64,000 bases of DNA, taken from Candidatus Zhuqueibacterota bacterium. Lineage in GTDB: Bacteria > Zhuqueibacterota > Zhuqueibacteria > Oceanimicrobiales > Oceanimicrobiaceae. Of the stretch, positions 29,181 through 37,598 are shown in pieces (positions within the stretch are counted from its first letter, which is position 1; each line of letters starts with the position of its first letter). The stretch is from NCBI GenBank assembly GCA_029261995.1, contig JAJDAF010000022.1:124001-188000 (forward strand), written 5' to 3'. The translations under genes and the position numbers were made by a program. The notes beneath the pieces were generated by a model. That model made no database searches, had not been told where the DNA came from, and saw only the letters and a list, made by a program, of their open reading frames with translations.

Positions 29181-30047
29181 TTGCTGATTCTGGTGGCGGC
29201 CATGTTCTATGGCTTGATCACGGTGGCTGGCAAGTATTTCTCTGACCAGGGTTTTTCGCTGTACGAAATCTCCATGCTGATCGTGTTCGTCCCTCTGCCG
29301 CTCATCCCGCTACTGATTCTTCGGCCTGAATACCGTGTCGCCAAAGAAAGGCTCGGCTTTTACGCCATCTTTGGAATTATCGGCGCGGGACTGCAGGTCA
29401 CCCAATTTGGCGGGATTGTTCTTGGCGTACCGGTGGCCATCGTCGCTCTGTTGCTATACACACAGCCGGTCTGGACAACCGTGCTGGGGCGTGTGATGCT
29501 TCGGGAACGCATCACACCTCGCAAAACAGTCGCGGCAGCTCTAGCGGTCGCAGGCATGGTCGTGTTGGTGGATCCGTTTGGCAGTGAGTTGACATTCGAC
29601 CCGTTGGGTTTTGGATCCGCAATCATGGCTGGCCTGTTTTTGTCACTCTGGGTTGTCTGGGGGAGAAAGTCCGGCCTGAAATCTGAGCATTTTATTACCA
29701 CGACATTTGGCTATTCATTCTTCACAGCCATTTGTCTTCTGCTGTTTCTGCCGATCCTGCGCCTTTTCCTTGATGCGCCGGAATTTCTACGGCTGGACTT
29801 CACCTTCTACCTTCCCTTGTGGCCGTTCGTGGCTGGTTTTGCACTGTTTGCAGGTATCCTGCCGGCGTGTCTGGCATTTGCCGGCATGTGCCGTGTCGAT
29901 GCCTCGACTGCCGGCGTTCTGCTTCTACTTGAGCCGGTGAGCGCCGCTGTACTGGCGTACTTGTTCTTCGGGCAAGCGTTAACCAACAACATCTATGCTG
30001 GCGGGGCGTGCATCCTTCTTGCAAATTATGTTTTGCTGCGCCGTTAG
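29181..30047 (+). CDS. EamA/DMT family transporter
   Basis: A 288-residue inner-membrane protein with ten hydrophobic segments in two homologous halves, typical of EamA drug/metabolite transporters. The halves carry L-Y-T-Q-P-V-W-T-T-V-L-G (end of half one) and L-L-L-E-P-V-S-A-A-V-L-A-Y-L-F-F-G-Q-A-L (end of half two), the usual E-P/Q-P helix motif. The listed start is a TTG with AGGAG only four bases upstream. The frame is open further: an ATT at 29142 with AAAGGA five bases before it would add 13 polar residues ahead of TM1, which is more natural. The substrate is unknown. Confidence 0.88.
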   Translation: MLILVAAMFYGLITVAGKYFSDQGFSLYEISMLIVFVPLPLIPLLILRPEYRVAKERLGFYAIFGIIGAGLQVTQFGGIVLGVPVAIVALLLYTQPVWTTVLGRVMLRERITPRKTVAAALAVAGMVVLVDPFGSELTFDPLGFGSAIMAGLFLSLWVVWGRKSGLKSEHFITTTFGYSFFTAICLLLFLPILRLFLDAPEFLRLDFTFYLPLWPFVAGFALFAGILPACLAFAGMCRVDASTAGVLLLLEPVSAAVLAYLFFGQALTNNIYAGGACILLANYVLLRR

Positions 30048-30403
30048 CCAGGAACCGTCTGACCACGCTGAGTCCCAGCTTCCAATGTCTCTCTGAGTCA
30101 TCCACGCGTTAATATCTCACCGGCCTGTACCGGAATTGCCCGGATAGCCACGCAGTCCGTCCGCTGGATTCATCATCCTGCATCTTCCTACTTTCAAGAA
30201 AACAGGGATGACATTTTCTCAGAGCTGGGGATTTTGGTGTTCACAACTCCGAATGTTAACCCATTCATGTTCAAAAAAACAGTATCTTAAAGCAAGTCCG
30301 GCAATCGGCAAGCAGCAATGATGTGTGGCCTGAAGCTTGCTTGGTCTCAGCACATCCAGCAGGCTTCTCATTTCGAAAGATAACCACAATCAGGAGATAG
30401 ACC
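30048..30403. other. 356-bp intergenic region upstream of the transketolase
   Basis: No coding frame, RNA or strong promoter is recognised. The centre (30180-30290) is AT-rich and is the likely promoter zone. A weak GAAGC/GCTTC pairing (about 30330-30368) lies in what would be the leader. Confidence 0.5.
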
Positions 30404-33049
30404 ATGAAACCGGACCTCCATTTCTCTTCGCTAACTCCGCTCAAAATGGACTTCGGAAAACGACGTGCCGCAGCGTTTAATATTCTTGATGTCATCAAGA
30501 ATACAAAATTCAAGCTAGGCCAGACCGACCACAACAACCTTGAAGGAATAGATCTTATTTACCGGACTCTGTGTACGATCTTATACAATTTTGTGCCAAT
30601 GTCCGGTCATCCGGGGGGCAGCATCTCATCCGGGCGCATCGTTGAGAGTTTGCTCTATCTTAACATGGATTATGATTTTTCTCAGCCGGACGACCTGACG
30701 GCCGACATGCTGGTCTACGCTGCGGGCCACAAGGCCATGGGGCTCTACGCGATGTGGGCCTTGAGAAACGAGTTAATCCGCATCGGCAAGCCTGACTTCC
30801 TGCCGGAAGTCAAAATGCAGCTGCGCTTGGAAGATTTGCTCGGGTTTCGGCGCAATCCGACCAATGACACGCCTCTGTTCAAAGAATTGCAGGCGAAAAC
30901 GCTCGATGGCCACCCGACGCCGGCCGTGCCCTTTATCCGCATTGCAACCGGCGCCAGTGGAGTTGGTGTTCCGGCTGCTCTCGGACTTGGTTTCGGCGCG
31001 CTGGACATGTTTGGGCAGAATGCTCCAAAACTTCACATGCTGGAGGGCGAGGGCGGGATGACCCCGGGTCGTGTACACGAGGCTCTGGCGGCGGCAGCGT
31101 CCGCAGGTCTGCACAACGCCGTTTTGCATGTTGACTGGAATCAGGCATCAATCGATTCAAACCGGGTTTGCCGGGAAGGCGATGCAGCCGGCGATTACGT
31201 GCAATGGACTCCCGCGGAACTCTGCTATTGCCACGACTGGAATGTGATCTCCGTACCAAACGGAAAGGATTTCGCGCAAGTGGTTGCTGCTCAGCAATTG
31301 GCCGCGACTATCGACAACGGTCAGCCAACGGCGATTATTTATCGCACCATCAAAGGCTGGAAATATGGAATCGAGGGCAAGGCTTCACACGGCGCAGGCC
31401 ACAAATTTTGCTCCGAAGAATTTTACCATACCTGTGAAGATTTCGAGAATACGTTCAGTGTGCGCATGCCACGCCCAAAAGGCGAGCAGACTCCCGAGTC
31501 ACAGGAGAAGCTGTTCTACGATACTCTGATGCTGGTGCGCCAGGTTTTGGAGATAAACCAACAGTACTCGCTTTTTGGCAGCAACCATCTTCTCAAGTCA
31601 CAGCAGCGTTTGGTTGGATTGCAGCGCCGGCACCGCGAGAATCCGCCAACTCTTGACAGGCTTTATGACCCCAAAAGCGACTTCACAATTGAGACGCCCC
31701 CCGCTGATGTTGGCCTGAAGCCTGGCGATTCAGTTACCCTGCGAGCGATGCTTGGCAACGTTCTCAACGTGATCAACCGTGAGACTGCCGGCGCCGTCAT
31801 CGGCAGCGCTGCCGATCTACTCAACTCCACGAGCGTGTCTAACATCAACAAGGGGTTCGACGAAGGACTCTACCATGCTGCGGACAACCCGGGCTCGCGA
31901 TTGATTGCAGTTGGTGGAATCTGCGAGGATGCGATGGGCGCCTTCATGGCCGGGCTTTCGTCATTTGGCTCCCATATCGGAGTGACCTCTTCTTACGGCG
32001 CCTTCATCGGAGCCCTGGAGCATGTCGCTGCAAGGTTGCACGGCATCGGCCAGCAAAACAGGGAGTTCGTTTCTGGTGATCCCTACAATACCTGGATTAT
32101 GGTCAACGCACATGCCGGCGCCAAAACCGGCGAAGACGGCCCAACTCATGCTGATCCTCAGGTTCTGCAACTGCTGCAGGAGAATTTCCCCCAGGGGGTC
32201 CTCATCACCCTGACGCCTTGGGATGCGCGTGAGATTTGGCCTTTGATGCTTGCCAGCCTGCGAGCGCGGCCAGCCGTTTTGGCGCCCTTCGTGACCAGGC
32301 CGGCAGACGTCCTGGTTGACAGAAGTGAGCTAGGCCTGCCGGATGCCTCGGAGGCCGTCAAGGGTGTTTACGCCATTCGGCGCGCAGATCCCGCTACGGA
32401 CCAGCAAAGCAGTACAGTCGTGCTGCAAGGCAATGGTGTCGCCAGTATTTTTGTGACGGAGGTTTTGCCGGTGCTGGACAAAAAGGGCCTGAACCTCAAT
32501 GTTTTTTATGTTACTTCAGCAGAGTTATTCCAAAGTCTGCCGCCTGAGGAGCAAGAAGCCATTTTTCCCGAGGCCCTCCGGACCCGGGCAATGGGAATTA
32601 CTGACTTCACTTTGCCAACTATGTATCGCTGGATACGCTCCAACGAAGGACTGCGGCAGACATTGCATTCATTCAGGGATAACCATTATCTTGGTAGCGG
32701 CCAGGCACACAAGGTGCTGCAGGAAGCTGGAATCCACGCGGAAGGGCAGTTGAAAGCCGTGCTGGAATTTGCACGTTCGGTTGAGCATCGACAGGCGCCT
32801 TCAAATGGCGACTCCTTTCCCATCAAACGCAAGACGATGAAGGAGGCCTTGAAGAAAGTCGCTTTGGTTTGCCATTCCTGCGGCAAAAAGGTCGATCCGC
32901 AAGATTATTTTGGTGACCAAGCCTGTGCTGAAACCGAATACTGCCTCGAATGCGAATATCGGAGTGTAAAGGCTTGTGCCAATTGCCAGGCTTATTGGAT
33001 GATGAGCAACCCCAGTGTCACCTTTCGGTGCAATGAGTGTCCAAACTGA
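30404..33049 (+). CDS. Transketolase-like TPP enzyme with C-terminal Cys-rich domain
   Basis: An 881-residue thiamine-diphosphate enzyme, longer than ordinary transketolase (about 660). N-terminal TPP domain: S-G-H-P-G-G-S-I and a variant of the TPP motif, G-E-G-G-M-T-P-G with D-W-N 31 residues on, where the usual G-D-G Asp is Glu. The pyrimidine domain holds G-G-I-C-E-D-A-M-G and H-A-G-A-K-T-G-E-D-G-P-T-H-A-D, a clear transketolase motif. The last about 60 residues carry ten Cys (C-H-S-C, C-x6-C-x2-C, C-x2-C, C-x2-C), resembling a double zinc ribbon not normal for transketolases. AGGAG precedes the ATG. Reaction as two-carbon ketol transfer is inferred; a 2-oxoacid dehydrogenase-type activity is an alternative. 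Confidence 0.85.
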   Translation: MKPDLHFSSLTPLKMDFGKRRAAAFNILDVIKNTKFKLGQTDHNNLEGIDLIYRTLCTILYNFVPMSGHPGGSISSGRIVESLLYLNMDYDFSQPDDLTADMLVYAAGHKAMGLYAMWALRNELIRIGKPDFLPEVKMQLRLEDLLGFRRNPTNDTPLFKELQAKTLDGHPTPAVPFIRIATGASGVGVPAALGLGFGALDMFGQNAPKLHMLEGEGGMTPGRVHEALAAAASAGLHNAVLHVDWNQASIDSNRVCREGDAAGDYVQWTPAELCYCHDWNVISVPNGKDFAQVVAAQQLAATIDNGQPTAIIYRTIKGWKYGIEGKASHGAGHKFCSEEFYHTCEDFENTFSVRMPRPKGEQTPESQEKLFYDTLMLVRQVLEINQQYSLFGSNHLLKSQQRLVGLQRRHRENPPTLDRLYDPKSDFTIETPPADVGLKPGDSVTLRAMLGNVLNVINRETAGAVIGSAADLLNSTSVSNINKGFDEGLYHAADNPGSRLIAVGGICEDAMGAFMAGLSSFGSHIGVTSSYGAFIGALEHVAARLHGIGQQNREFVSGDPYNTWIMVNAHAGAKTGEDGPTHADPQVLQLLQENFPQGVLITLTPWDAREIWPLMLASLRARPAVLAPFVTRPADVLVDRSELGLPDASEAVKGVYAIRRADPATDQQSSTVVLQGNGVASIFVTEVLPVLDKKGLNLNVFYVTSAELFQSLPPEEQEAIFPEALRTRAMGITDFTLPTMYRWIRSNEGLRQTLHSFRDNHYLGSGQAHKVLQEAGIHAEGQLKAVLEFARSVEHRQAPSNGDSFPIKRKTMKEALKKVALVCHSCGKKVDPQDYFGDQACAETEYCLECEYRSVKACANCQAYWMMSNPSVTFRCNECPN

Positions 33050-33072
33050 TTTGTCACCCTCCTTGCTAGTGC

Positions 33073-33110
33073 CCCTGCGGAGACATTAGTTTCCGCAGGG
33101 CGTTGGTTTT
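33073..33110 (+). terminator. Terminator after the transketolase-like gene
   Basis: CCCTGCGGA (33073-33081) pairs perfectly with TCCGCAGGG (33092-33100), followed after six bases by a T-rich tract. Confidence 0.75.
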
Positions 33111-33158
33111 TGGGGGAACTAAGCTAGACAGAATCTTCACTTGCATCTGAAGCCGCCA

Positions 33159-33177
33159 TGTAAGTATCTTGGTTACG
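33159..33177 (+). promoter_or_regulatory. TGTAA-N9-TTACG site upstream of rrf2-2
   Basis: TGTAA (33159-33163) and TTACG (33173-33177) separated by nine bases, 25 bases before the ATG of the second Rrf2 gene. The half-sites and spacing equal those at 22405-22423. Confidence 0.6.
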
Positions 33178-33202
33178 CTGCTAAGGATAACAGAGGTGTT
33201 TC

Positions 33203-33637
33203 ATGAAATCGAGTAGCAAATTTGTTGTTGCCGTGCATGTTCTCACGGGACTGGCAGTTGTCCGCTTGAAGAAAAAAGCTGACAGCATTTCATCTCAGAA
33301 TATCGCATGGAGCGTAAACACGAATCCAGTTGTGATCAGAAGGCTGCTCGGGACGCTCAAGAGGGCCGGGCTGGTTGAAACAGAATCAGGTTCTGGCGGC
33401 GGCGCAAGAATCGGCCGTAGTCCTGAGAAGATAACTCTGGCGGAAGTCTACAAGGCAGTCGAGGAAGGCAGCGTATTTCACTACCACTACGCGACACCGA
33501 ACCAGGATTGCCCGGTCGGCGCCAACATTCAGGATGCCTTGCATGAGCCATTGAGTCAAGCTGAGGCCGTCATGATAGAGGACTTGAGTCGTACTACCAT
33601 CAAAGATGTCGCTCAAAAGATAATGAATCAGATGTAG
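33203..33637 (+). CDS. Rrf2 family transcriptional regulator (second copy)
   Basis: A 144-residue winged-helix regulator, paralogous to the protein at 21793: both share S-V-N-T-N-P-V-V, a G-G wing, S-P-E-K-I or A-P-E-K-I, and the F-H-Y-H-Y-A / F-H-F-H-Y-A sensor segment. The sensor region has a single Cys in D-C-P-V-G, so it cannot hold a conventional Rrf2 Fe-S cluster alone. The near-identical recognition helix predicts shared operator sequences, which is what is seen upstream of both genes. It immediately precedes the SelW-like selenoprotein gene and may control it and the cassette beyond. Confidence 0.92.
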   Translation: MKSSSKFVVAVHVLTGLAVVRLKKKADSISSQNIAWSVNTNPVVIRRLLGTLKRAGLVETESGSGGGARIGRSPEKITLAEVYKAVEEGSVFHYHYATPNQDCPVGANIQDALHEPLSQAEAVMIEDLSRTTIKDVAQKIMNQM

Positions 33638-33731
33638 ATAGTTTGACTTGCATTATTGGCTGTAAGTTGCTACTTTTGCCCTTCCGAAGAAATACGTCTT
33701 TGTGGATCCCCCAAGATAAGAAGGATTGCAG

Positions 33732-33947
33732 ATGAAAATCTCCATCGAATACTGCGTTATGTGAAACTACTTTCCCAAAGCCTCCAGTTTGAAGGCCGAC
33801 TTAGAAGACAAATTCAGTGATGTGGAAGTCACCCTGATCGATGGCTCAGGGGGCGTGTTCGAAGTTCACCGTGACGGCGAACTGATTTTTTCGAAGAAAC
33901 AAGTAGGGCGCTTCCCGGAACACGACGAGATTTTTGAAAAGCTTTAG
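33732..33947 (+). CDS. SelW/Rdx-type selenoprotein (UGA = Sec11)
   Basis: A 71-residue thioredoxin-like redox protein whose codon 11 is an in-frame TGA (33762-33764). Reading it as selenocysteine gives I-E-Y-C-V-M-U-N-Y, the C-x-x-U redox motif in the first beta-alpha turn of the Rdx (SelW/SelT/SelH) family. The remainder matches the family end to end: P-K-A-S-S-L-K-A-D-L, V-F-E-V-H-R-D-G-E-L-I-F-S-K-K and G-R-F-P-E-H-D-E-I. The frame otherwise stays open to TAG. ATG 33732 is the natural start. An apical hairpin 16-33 bases after TGA fits a bacterial SECIS. Rdx proteins are proposed thiol/glutathione-linked reductases. Ordinary gene calling would miss this gene. Confidence 0.93.
33780..33796 (+). 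promoter_or_regulatory. Candidate bacterial SECIS of the SelW-like gene
   Basis: GCCT (33780-33783) pairs with AGGC (33793-33796); after a C/A mismatch CA pairs with TG, leaving a GTT apical loop. The loop G is base 26 counting the U of UGA as 1, close to the G23-U24 of E. coli fdhF. Confidence 0.6.
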
Positions 33948-34137
33948 TCATCATCCCACAAGCTCTTGCCTGACGACAGGTGGCGTCGCAAAATCACCTG
34001 CCGACAGCTTTCCGTTCCGACCCAAACAGTTTACTTAAAATTCACTCAATTTCAGGAATATGTTCAAATCCTCCAATGTTCACTAAGTCTATACATGCAT
34101 AAGCGTACATATTTAGAACGTAGGTTCAGTAACTTTC

Positions 34138-35400
34138 ATGACACAAAAACGACTGACCATAATTGGCGCCGGGCCAATCGGCCTGGAAGCTGCGCTTTAT
34201 GCGACGCAATTGGGTTTCGACGTCGAGGTGCTGGAGCGTGACCGGGTCGGAAGTAACCTGGAAAGATGGGGGCACGTCAGGCTTTTCTCTCCCTGGGAGA
34301 TGAATCATTCGAGCCTGGGAGTCAAGCTTCTTAGGCAACACGACAACCAGTGGGGGGAACCGGGGCCCGGAACAATGATGACCGGAGCCGAATTCGTTAA
34401 GACCTACCTTGGGCCACTGAGTCAGTTACCTCAGCTAGCCAACAGGGTCAAGACAGGTGTTTCTGTGCAGTCCGTCGGCCGGAGTAGCGTTCTGAAAAAT
34501 GAGCTTATCGGTAATCCCGAGCGTGCCAATTTTCCATTCAGAATCTTGACTCAGAGCCACGATGGCTCAGAGGCAATCCGTGAAACAGACTACCTGCTGG
34601 ATGCTTCAGGAGTTTATGGCAATCATAACTGGTTGGGTGAAGGCGGCATTCCGGCGCCCGGCGAAGTTGCGGCCGAAGCTCACATCGATTACGAGTTGAG
34701 CGATCTGGTCGGCAAGGATAGAGCCAGATTTCTTGGCAAGCGCACGCTGTTGGTGGGAGCCGGATATTCCGCGGCCACTACGGTCAGCGATTTTCAAACT
34801 CTGATTGCTGAAGATGCCACAACTTCTTTGCTTTGGACGGTCAGGGATGGTCGAATCCATCCGATTCCTGTAATAGAAGATGATGCCCTGGCTTATCGCT
34901 CTTCTCTGACCGCGGCAGCGAACACAATCGCAATAATGCCGACGAAGGGCATCGAATTCAGAAATAATACGACCGTCACTGCCGTTGAATATCGGGCGAC
35001 TTCCAACACTTTTATCGTAAGCCTCGCTCGCGGCGGAGAATTTTCTAAGATTGAAGTTGATCGAATTATAGCCAACGTGGGTTTTGGGCCGGACAATTCA
35101 ATTTACCGTGAATTGCAGGTGCACGAATGCTGGGCGTCTCGCGGTCCGATGAAACTCTCCGCTGCATTGCTGGGAGCCTCCTCCGGCTCCACGGACTGCC
35201 TTGGCCAGGGAAGCATGGGGCCCGAGACTTTGAGAAATCCGGAGCCGAATTTTTTCATTCTTGGCAATAAGAGCTACGGCCGGAATCCAACGTTTCTTCT
35301 TCGGATTGGCCTGAGCCAGGTCGTCGAGGTCTTCTCGCTGATCATGGATGACGCTGCGTTGAACCTTTACCAGGGAGAGCACGAGGATATGGCAGCATGA
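34138..35400 (+). CDS. FAD/NAD(P)-binding oxidoreductase
   Basis: A 420-residue flavoprotein with two Rossmann signatures: L-T-I-I-G-A-G-P-I-G-L-E-A-A near residue 6 for FAD, and L-L-V-G-A-G-Y-S-A near 205 for NAD(P). A later I-I-A-N-V-G-F-G-P-D-N resembles the G-D segment of flavoprotein monooxygenases and thioredoxin-reductase-like enzymes, but no C-x-x-C redox pair is present. The W-G-H-V-R-L-F-S-P-W loop after the first domain resembles class B flavin monooxygenases. The TGA stop overlaps the ATG of the radical SAM gene (ATGA), so the two are translationally coupled. Substrate unknown; see the cassette finding. Confidence 0.87.
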   Translation: MTQKRLTIIGAGPIGLEAALYATQLGFDVEVLERDRVGSNLERWGHVRLFSPWEMNHSSLGVKLLRQHDNQWGEPGPGTMMTGAEFVKTYLGPLSQLPQLANRVKTGVSVQSVGRSSVLKNELIGNPERANFPFRILTQSHDGSEAIRETDYLLDASGVYGNHNWLGEGGIPAPGEVAAEAHIDYELSDLVGKDRARFLGKRTLLVGAGYSAATTVSDFQTLIAEDATTSLLWTVRDGRIHPIPVIEDDALAYRSSLTAAANTIAIMPTKGIEFRNNTTVTAVEYRATSNTFIVSLARGGEFSKIEVDRIIANVGFGPDNSIYRELQVHECWASRGPMKLSAALLGASSGSTDCLGQGSMGPETLRNPEPNFFILGNKSYGRNPTFLLRIGLSQVVEVFSLIMDDAALNLYQGEHEDMAA

Positions 35401-36344
35401 GCACGCCAGCCACAGCAATGACGGCAGTCGATCCGAAACAAGCCGGCCCCGTTGACGCCGCCAGCCCGAGCGGGGAGCAGGTCGCCTGGGCGCCACTTTA
35501 CAGCCTCGATGCACTCTGGTTTCAGGCGGCGGGCACGATCTGTAATCTTTGGTGCTCCCATTGTTTCATCAGTTGCAGCCCTGAAAATCACACATTCGGG
35601 TTCATGCCAAGAGCCACGGTCAAAAAGTATCTCGATGAGTCGCGGCAGCACGGAGTCAGGGAGTACTACTTTACCGGCGGTGAGCCGTTCATGAATCGGG
35701 ACATGCTCGATATTCTCGAAGATACGCTGGCCATCGGCCCCGCCACTGTATTGACAAATGGCATTTTGATCAATGAGCGAGTCGCGGCGAGGCTTCAGAG
35801 CCTTTCTGAGTCAAGCAGATATTCGCTGGAACTCAGGGTCAGCATCGATGGCTTTACGCCGGAGTCCAATGATAAGATCAGAGGCGAAGGCAGCTTCGAA
35901 AAGGCAATGCTGGGGGTACGGCGGTTGGTGGAACACAATTTCCTGCCGATCATCACCGTCGCTCAAACTTGGGACGATTCTGAGACCGAGCAGATTTATG
36001 CCGGCTTCATCGAAATAATGCACGCGATTGGATACACCCGCCCACGAGTCAAGATTATTCCGCCGTTGCTCATTGGTCGCGAAAAGGTGCGCAGCCGCGG
36101 CTACGACAAGTTCGAATACATCACCCGCGAGATGATGCAGGAGTTCGACGACAATCTGCTGCAGTGCACGCACAGCCGCATGGTCACTGACAAAGGCGTC
36201 TACGTCTGCCCGATTCTCATCGACTATCCCGAAGCGCGGATGTCAGAGACTCTGTCAGACTCCTTTCAACCTTATGGGTTGAAAAACCAGGCGTGCTACA
36301 GTTGCTATTTGTCGGGAGCCATCTGCCACAATTTTTCGGGATAG
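35397..36344 (+). CDS. Radical SAM protein of the ArsM-like cassette
   Basis: A 315-residue radical SAM enzyme. The [4Fe-4S] motif C-x3-C-x2-C lies at Cys49, Cys53 and Cys56 (I-C-N-L-W-C-S-H-C), with a fourth Cys60 in F-I-S-C-S-P. Y-Y-F-T-G-G-E-P-F is the SAM-binding GGE motif. Four or five further Cys lie in the last 75 residues (L-Q-C-T-H, V-C-P-I-L, A-C-Y-S-C and A-I-C), possibly binding an auxiliary cluster as in shortened SPASM domains. It overlaps the FAD oxidoreductase by four bases and is followed 41 bp later by the methyltransferase. It does not carry the C-N-Q-x-C-x-H-C-H-V motif I associate with ArsS. Confidence 0.9.
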   Translation: MSTPATAMTAVDPKQAGPVDAASPSGEQVAWAPLYSLDALWFQAAGTICNLWCSHCFISCSPENHTFGFMPRATVKKYLDESRQHGVREYYFTGGEPFMNRDMLDILEDTLAIGPATVLTNGILINERVAARLQSLSESSRYSLELRVSIDGFTPESNDKIRGEGSFEKAMLGVRRLVEHNFLPIITVAQTWDDSETEQIYAGFIEIMHAIGYTRPRVKIIPPLLIGREKVRSRGYDKFEYITREMMQEFDDNLLQCTHSRMVTDKGVYVCPILIDYPEARMSETLSDSFQPYGLKNQACYSCYLSGAICHNFSG

Positions 36345-36385
36345 TACAGAAAGCTAGAGAAACACAAACCAAACGAAGGATCAAA

Positions 36386-37558
36386 ATGAGCACATCAAAT
36401 GGCACAACTCTTAACGTCGAAAAAGCCGTGCGCGAGCGCTACGAAGCCGGCGCAAAAGTCCAGGAGGCGGCGCTTTGCTGCCCGGTTGAGTATGACACCA
36501 AGTACCTGGAGATCATTCCGAAAGAAATAATTGAGCGGGATTACGGCTGCGGCGATCCTTCCAGGTATGTCAAGCCGGGAGAGACGGTGCTCGACTTGGG
36601 CAGCGGAACCGGCAAGATCTGCTACATCGTCTCGCAAATGGTGGGCGCTGCAGGCAAAGTCATCGGCGTGGATATGAATGAGGAGATGCTGGGACTTGCG
36701 CGCAGTTATACGCAGGAAGTTGGCGATAAGCTGGGGTACCAAAACGTCGAGTTCCGCCGCGGCAAGATTGAGGACCTGCGCCTGGACCTCGACCGGGCTG
36801 ACCTTTATCTGCGCGAGAATCCTGTTCAAAATGCTACGGACCTGCTGGCCTACGAAGGCTATATCCAAGAGCAAATGAGCGCCAAGCCTCTGGTGGCGGA
36901 TGAGTCTGTAGACCTGGTTGTCTCCAATTGCGTGCTCAACCTGGTTGGTGACAAGGAGAAGAAGCAGCTCTTTGAAGAGATTTTTCGAGTGCTCAAGAAG
37001 GGCGGCAGAGTCGCGATTTCGGATATCGTTTCTGATGAAGAGGTGCCGCGGCACATGAAGGATGATCCTGAGTTGTGGAGTGGCTGCCTTTCCGGCGCGT
37101 TGCGGGAAGATGAGTTTCTGCAGGCCTTCGCGGACATTGGTTTTTACGGAGTTCAGATTGAAAAGCGCGATGAAACACCCTGGCAAACCGTCGAGGGCAT
37201 TGAGTTCAGATCCGTGACCCTGACCGCGTACAAAGGCAAGGAAGGACCGTGTCTGGAGCGCAACCAGGCGGTTATCTACAAAGGCCCCTGGAAATCCGTG
37301 GTAGACGATGATGGCCACACGCTTTATCGCGGCGAGCGAATGGCTGTTTGCGACAAGACGTTCAACATCTATTCTAAACAACCCTATTCTGAAGAAATTA
37401 TTGCGGTTGCGCCGCGCGCGGACATCCCGCTGGTGGAAGCCGCGCAGTTTGACTGCAATAAGAATGCACGCCGCGACCCGCGCGAAACCAAGGGTTTGGA
37501 ATACAACGCGACGGAATTGAATGACGCGCCATCCTGTGGTCCGGACGGTTGCTGCTAG
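36386..37558 (+). CDS. ArsM-like class I SAM methyltransferase with Cys-rich tail
   Basis: A 390-residue methyltransferase. ATG 36386 has AAGGA six bases upstream. SAM motif I is V-L-D-L-G-S-G-T-G-K and the acidic motif is I-G-V-D-M-N. The four Cys that bind arsenite in ArsM have plausible counterparts: Cys31/Cys32 (A-L-C-C-P), Cys55 (Y-G-C-G-D-P), Cys182 (S-N-C-V-L-N-L) and Cys234 (W-S-G-C-L-S-G-A-L). An about 120-residue C-terminal extension has additional Cys and ends S-C-G-P-D-G-C-C. ArsM methylates As(III), but no arsR is nearby, so another soft substrate (selenium, thiol or a metal) remains possible. It belongs with the preceding FAD and radical SAM genes. Confidence 0.87.
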   Translation: MSTSNGTTLNVEKAVRERYEAGAKVQEAALCCPVEYDTKYLEIIPKEIIERDYGCGDPSRYVKPGETVLDLGSGTGKICYIVSQMVGAAGKVIGVDMNEEMLGLARSYTQEVGDKLGYQNVEFRRGKIEDLRLDLDRADLYLRENPVQNATDLLAYEGYIQEQMSAKPLVADESVDLVVSNCVLNLVGDKEKKQLFEEIFRVLKKGGRVAISDIVSDEEVPRHMKDDPELWSGCLSGALREDEFLQAFADIGFYGVQIEKRDETPWQTVEGIEFRSVTLTAYKGKEGPCLERNQAVIYKGPWKSVVDDDGHTLYRGERMAVCDKTFNIYSKQPYSEEIIAVAPRADIPLVEAAQFDCNKNARRDPRETKGLEYNATELNDAPSCGPDGCC

Positions 37559-37598
37559 ACGAATATAAGTTTTAAGCTCTCCTAGGCGGTTTAGTGTC

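Noticed and set aside
34138-36344. Ovothiol, selenoneine or ArsS-type arsenosugar locus
   Set aside because: No OvoA/EgtB-like or SenA-like gene and no ArsS-type Cys motif was seen; the identity stays open.
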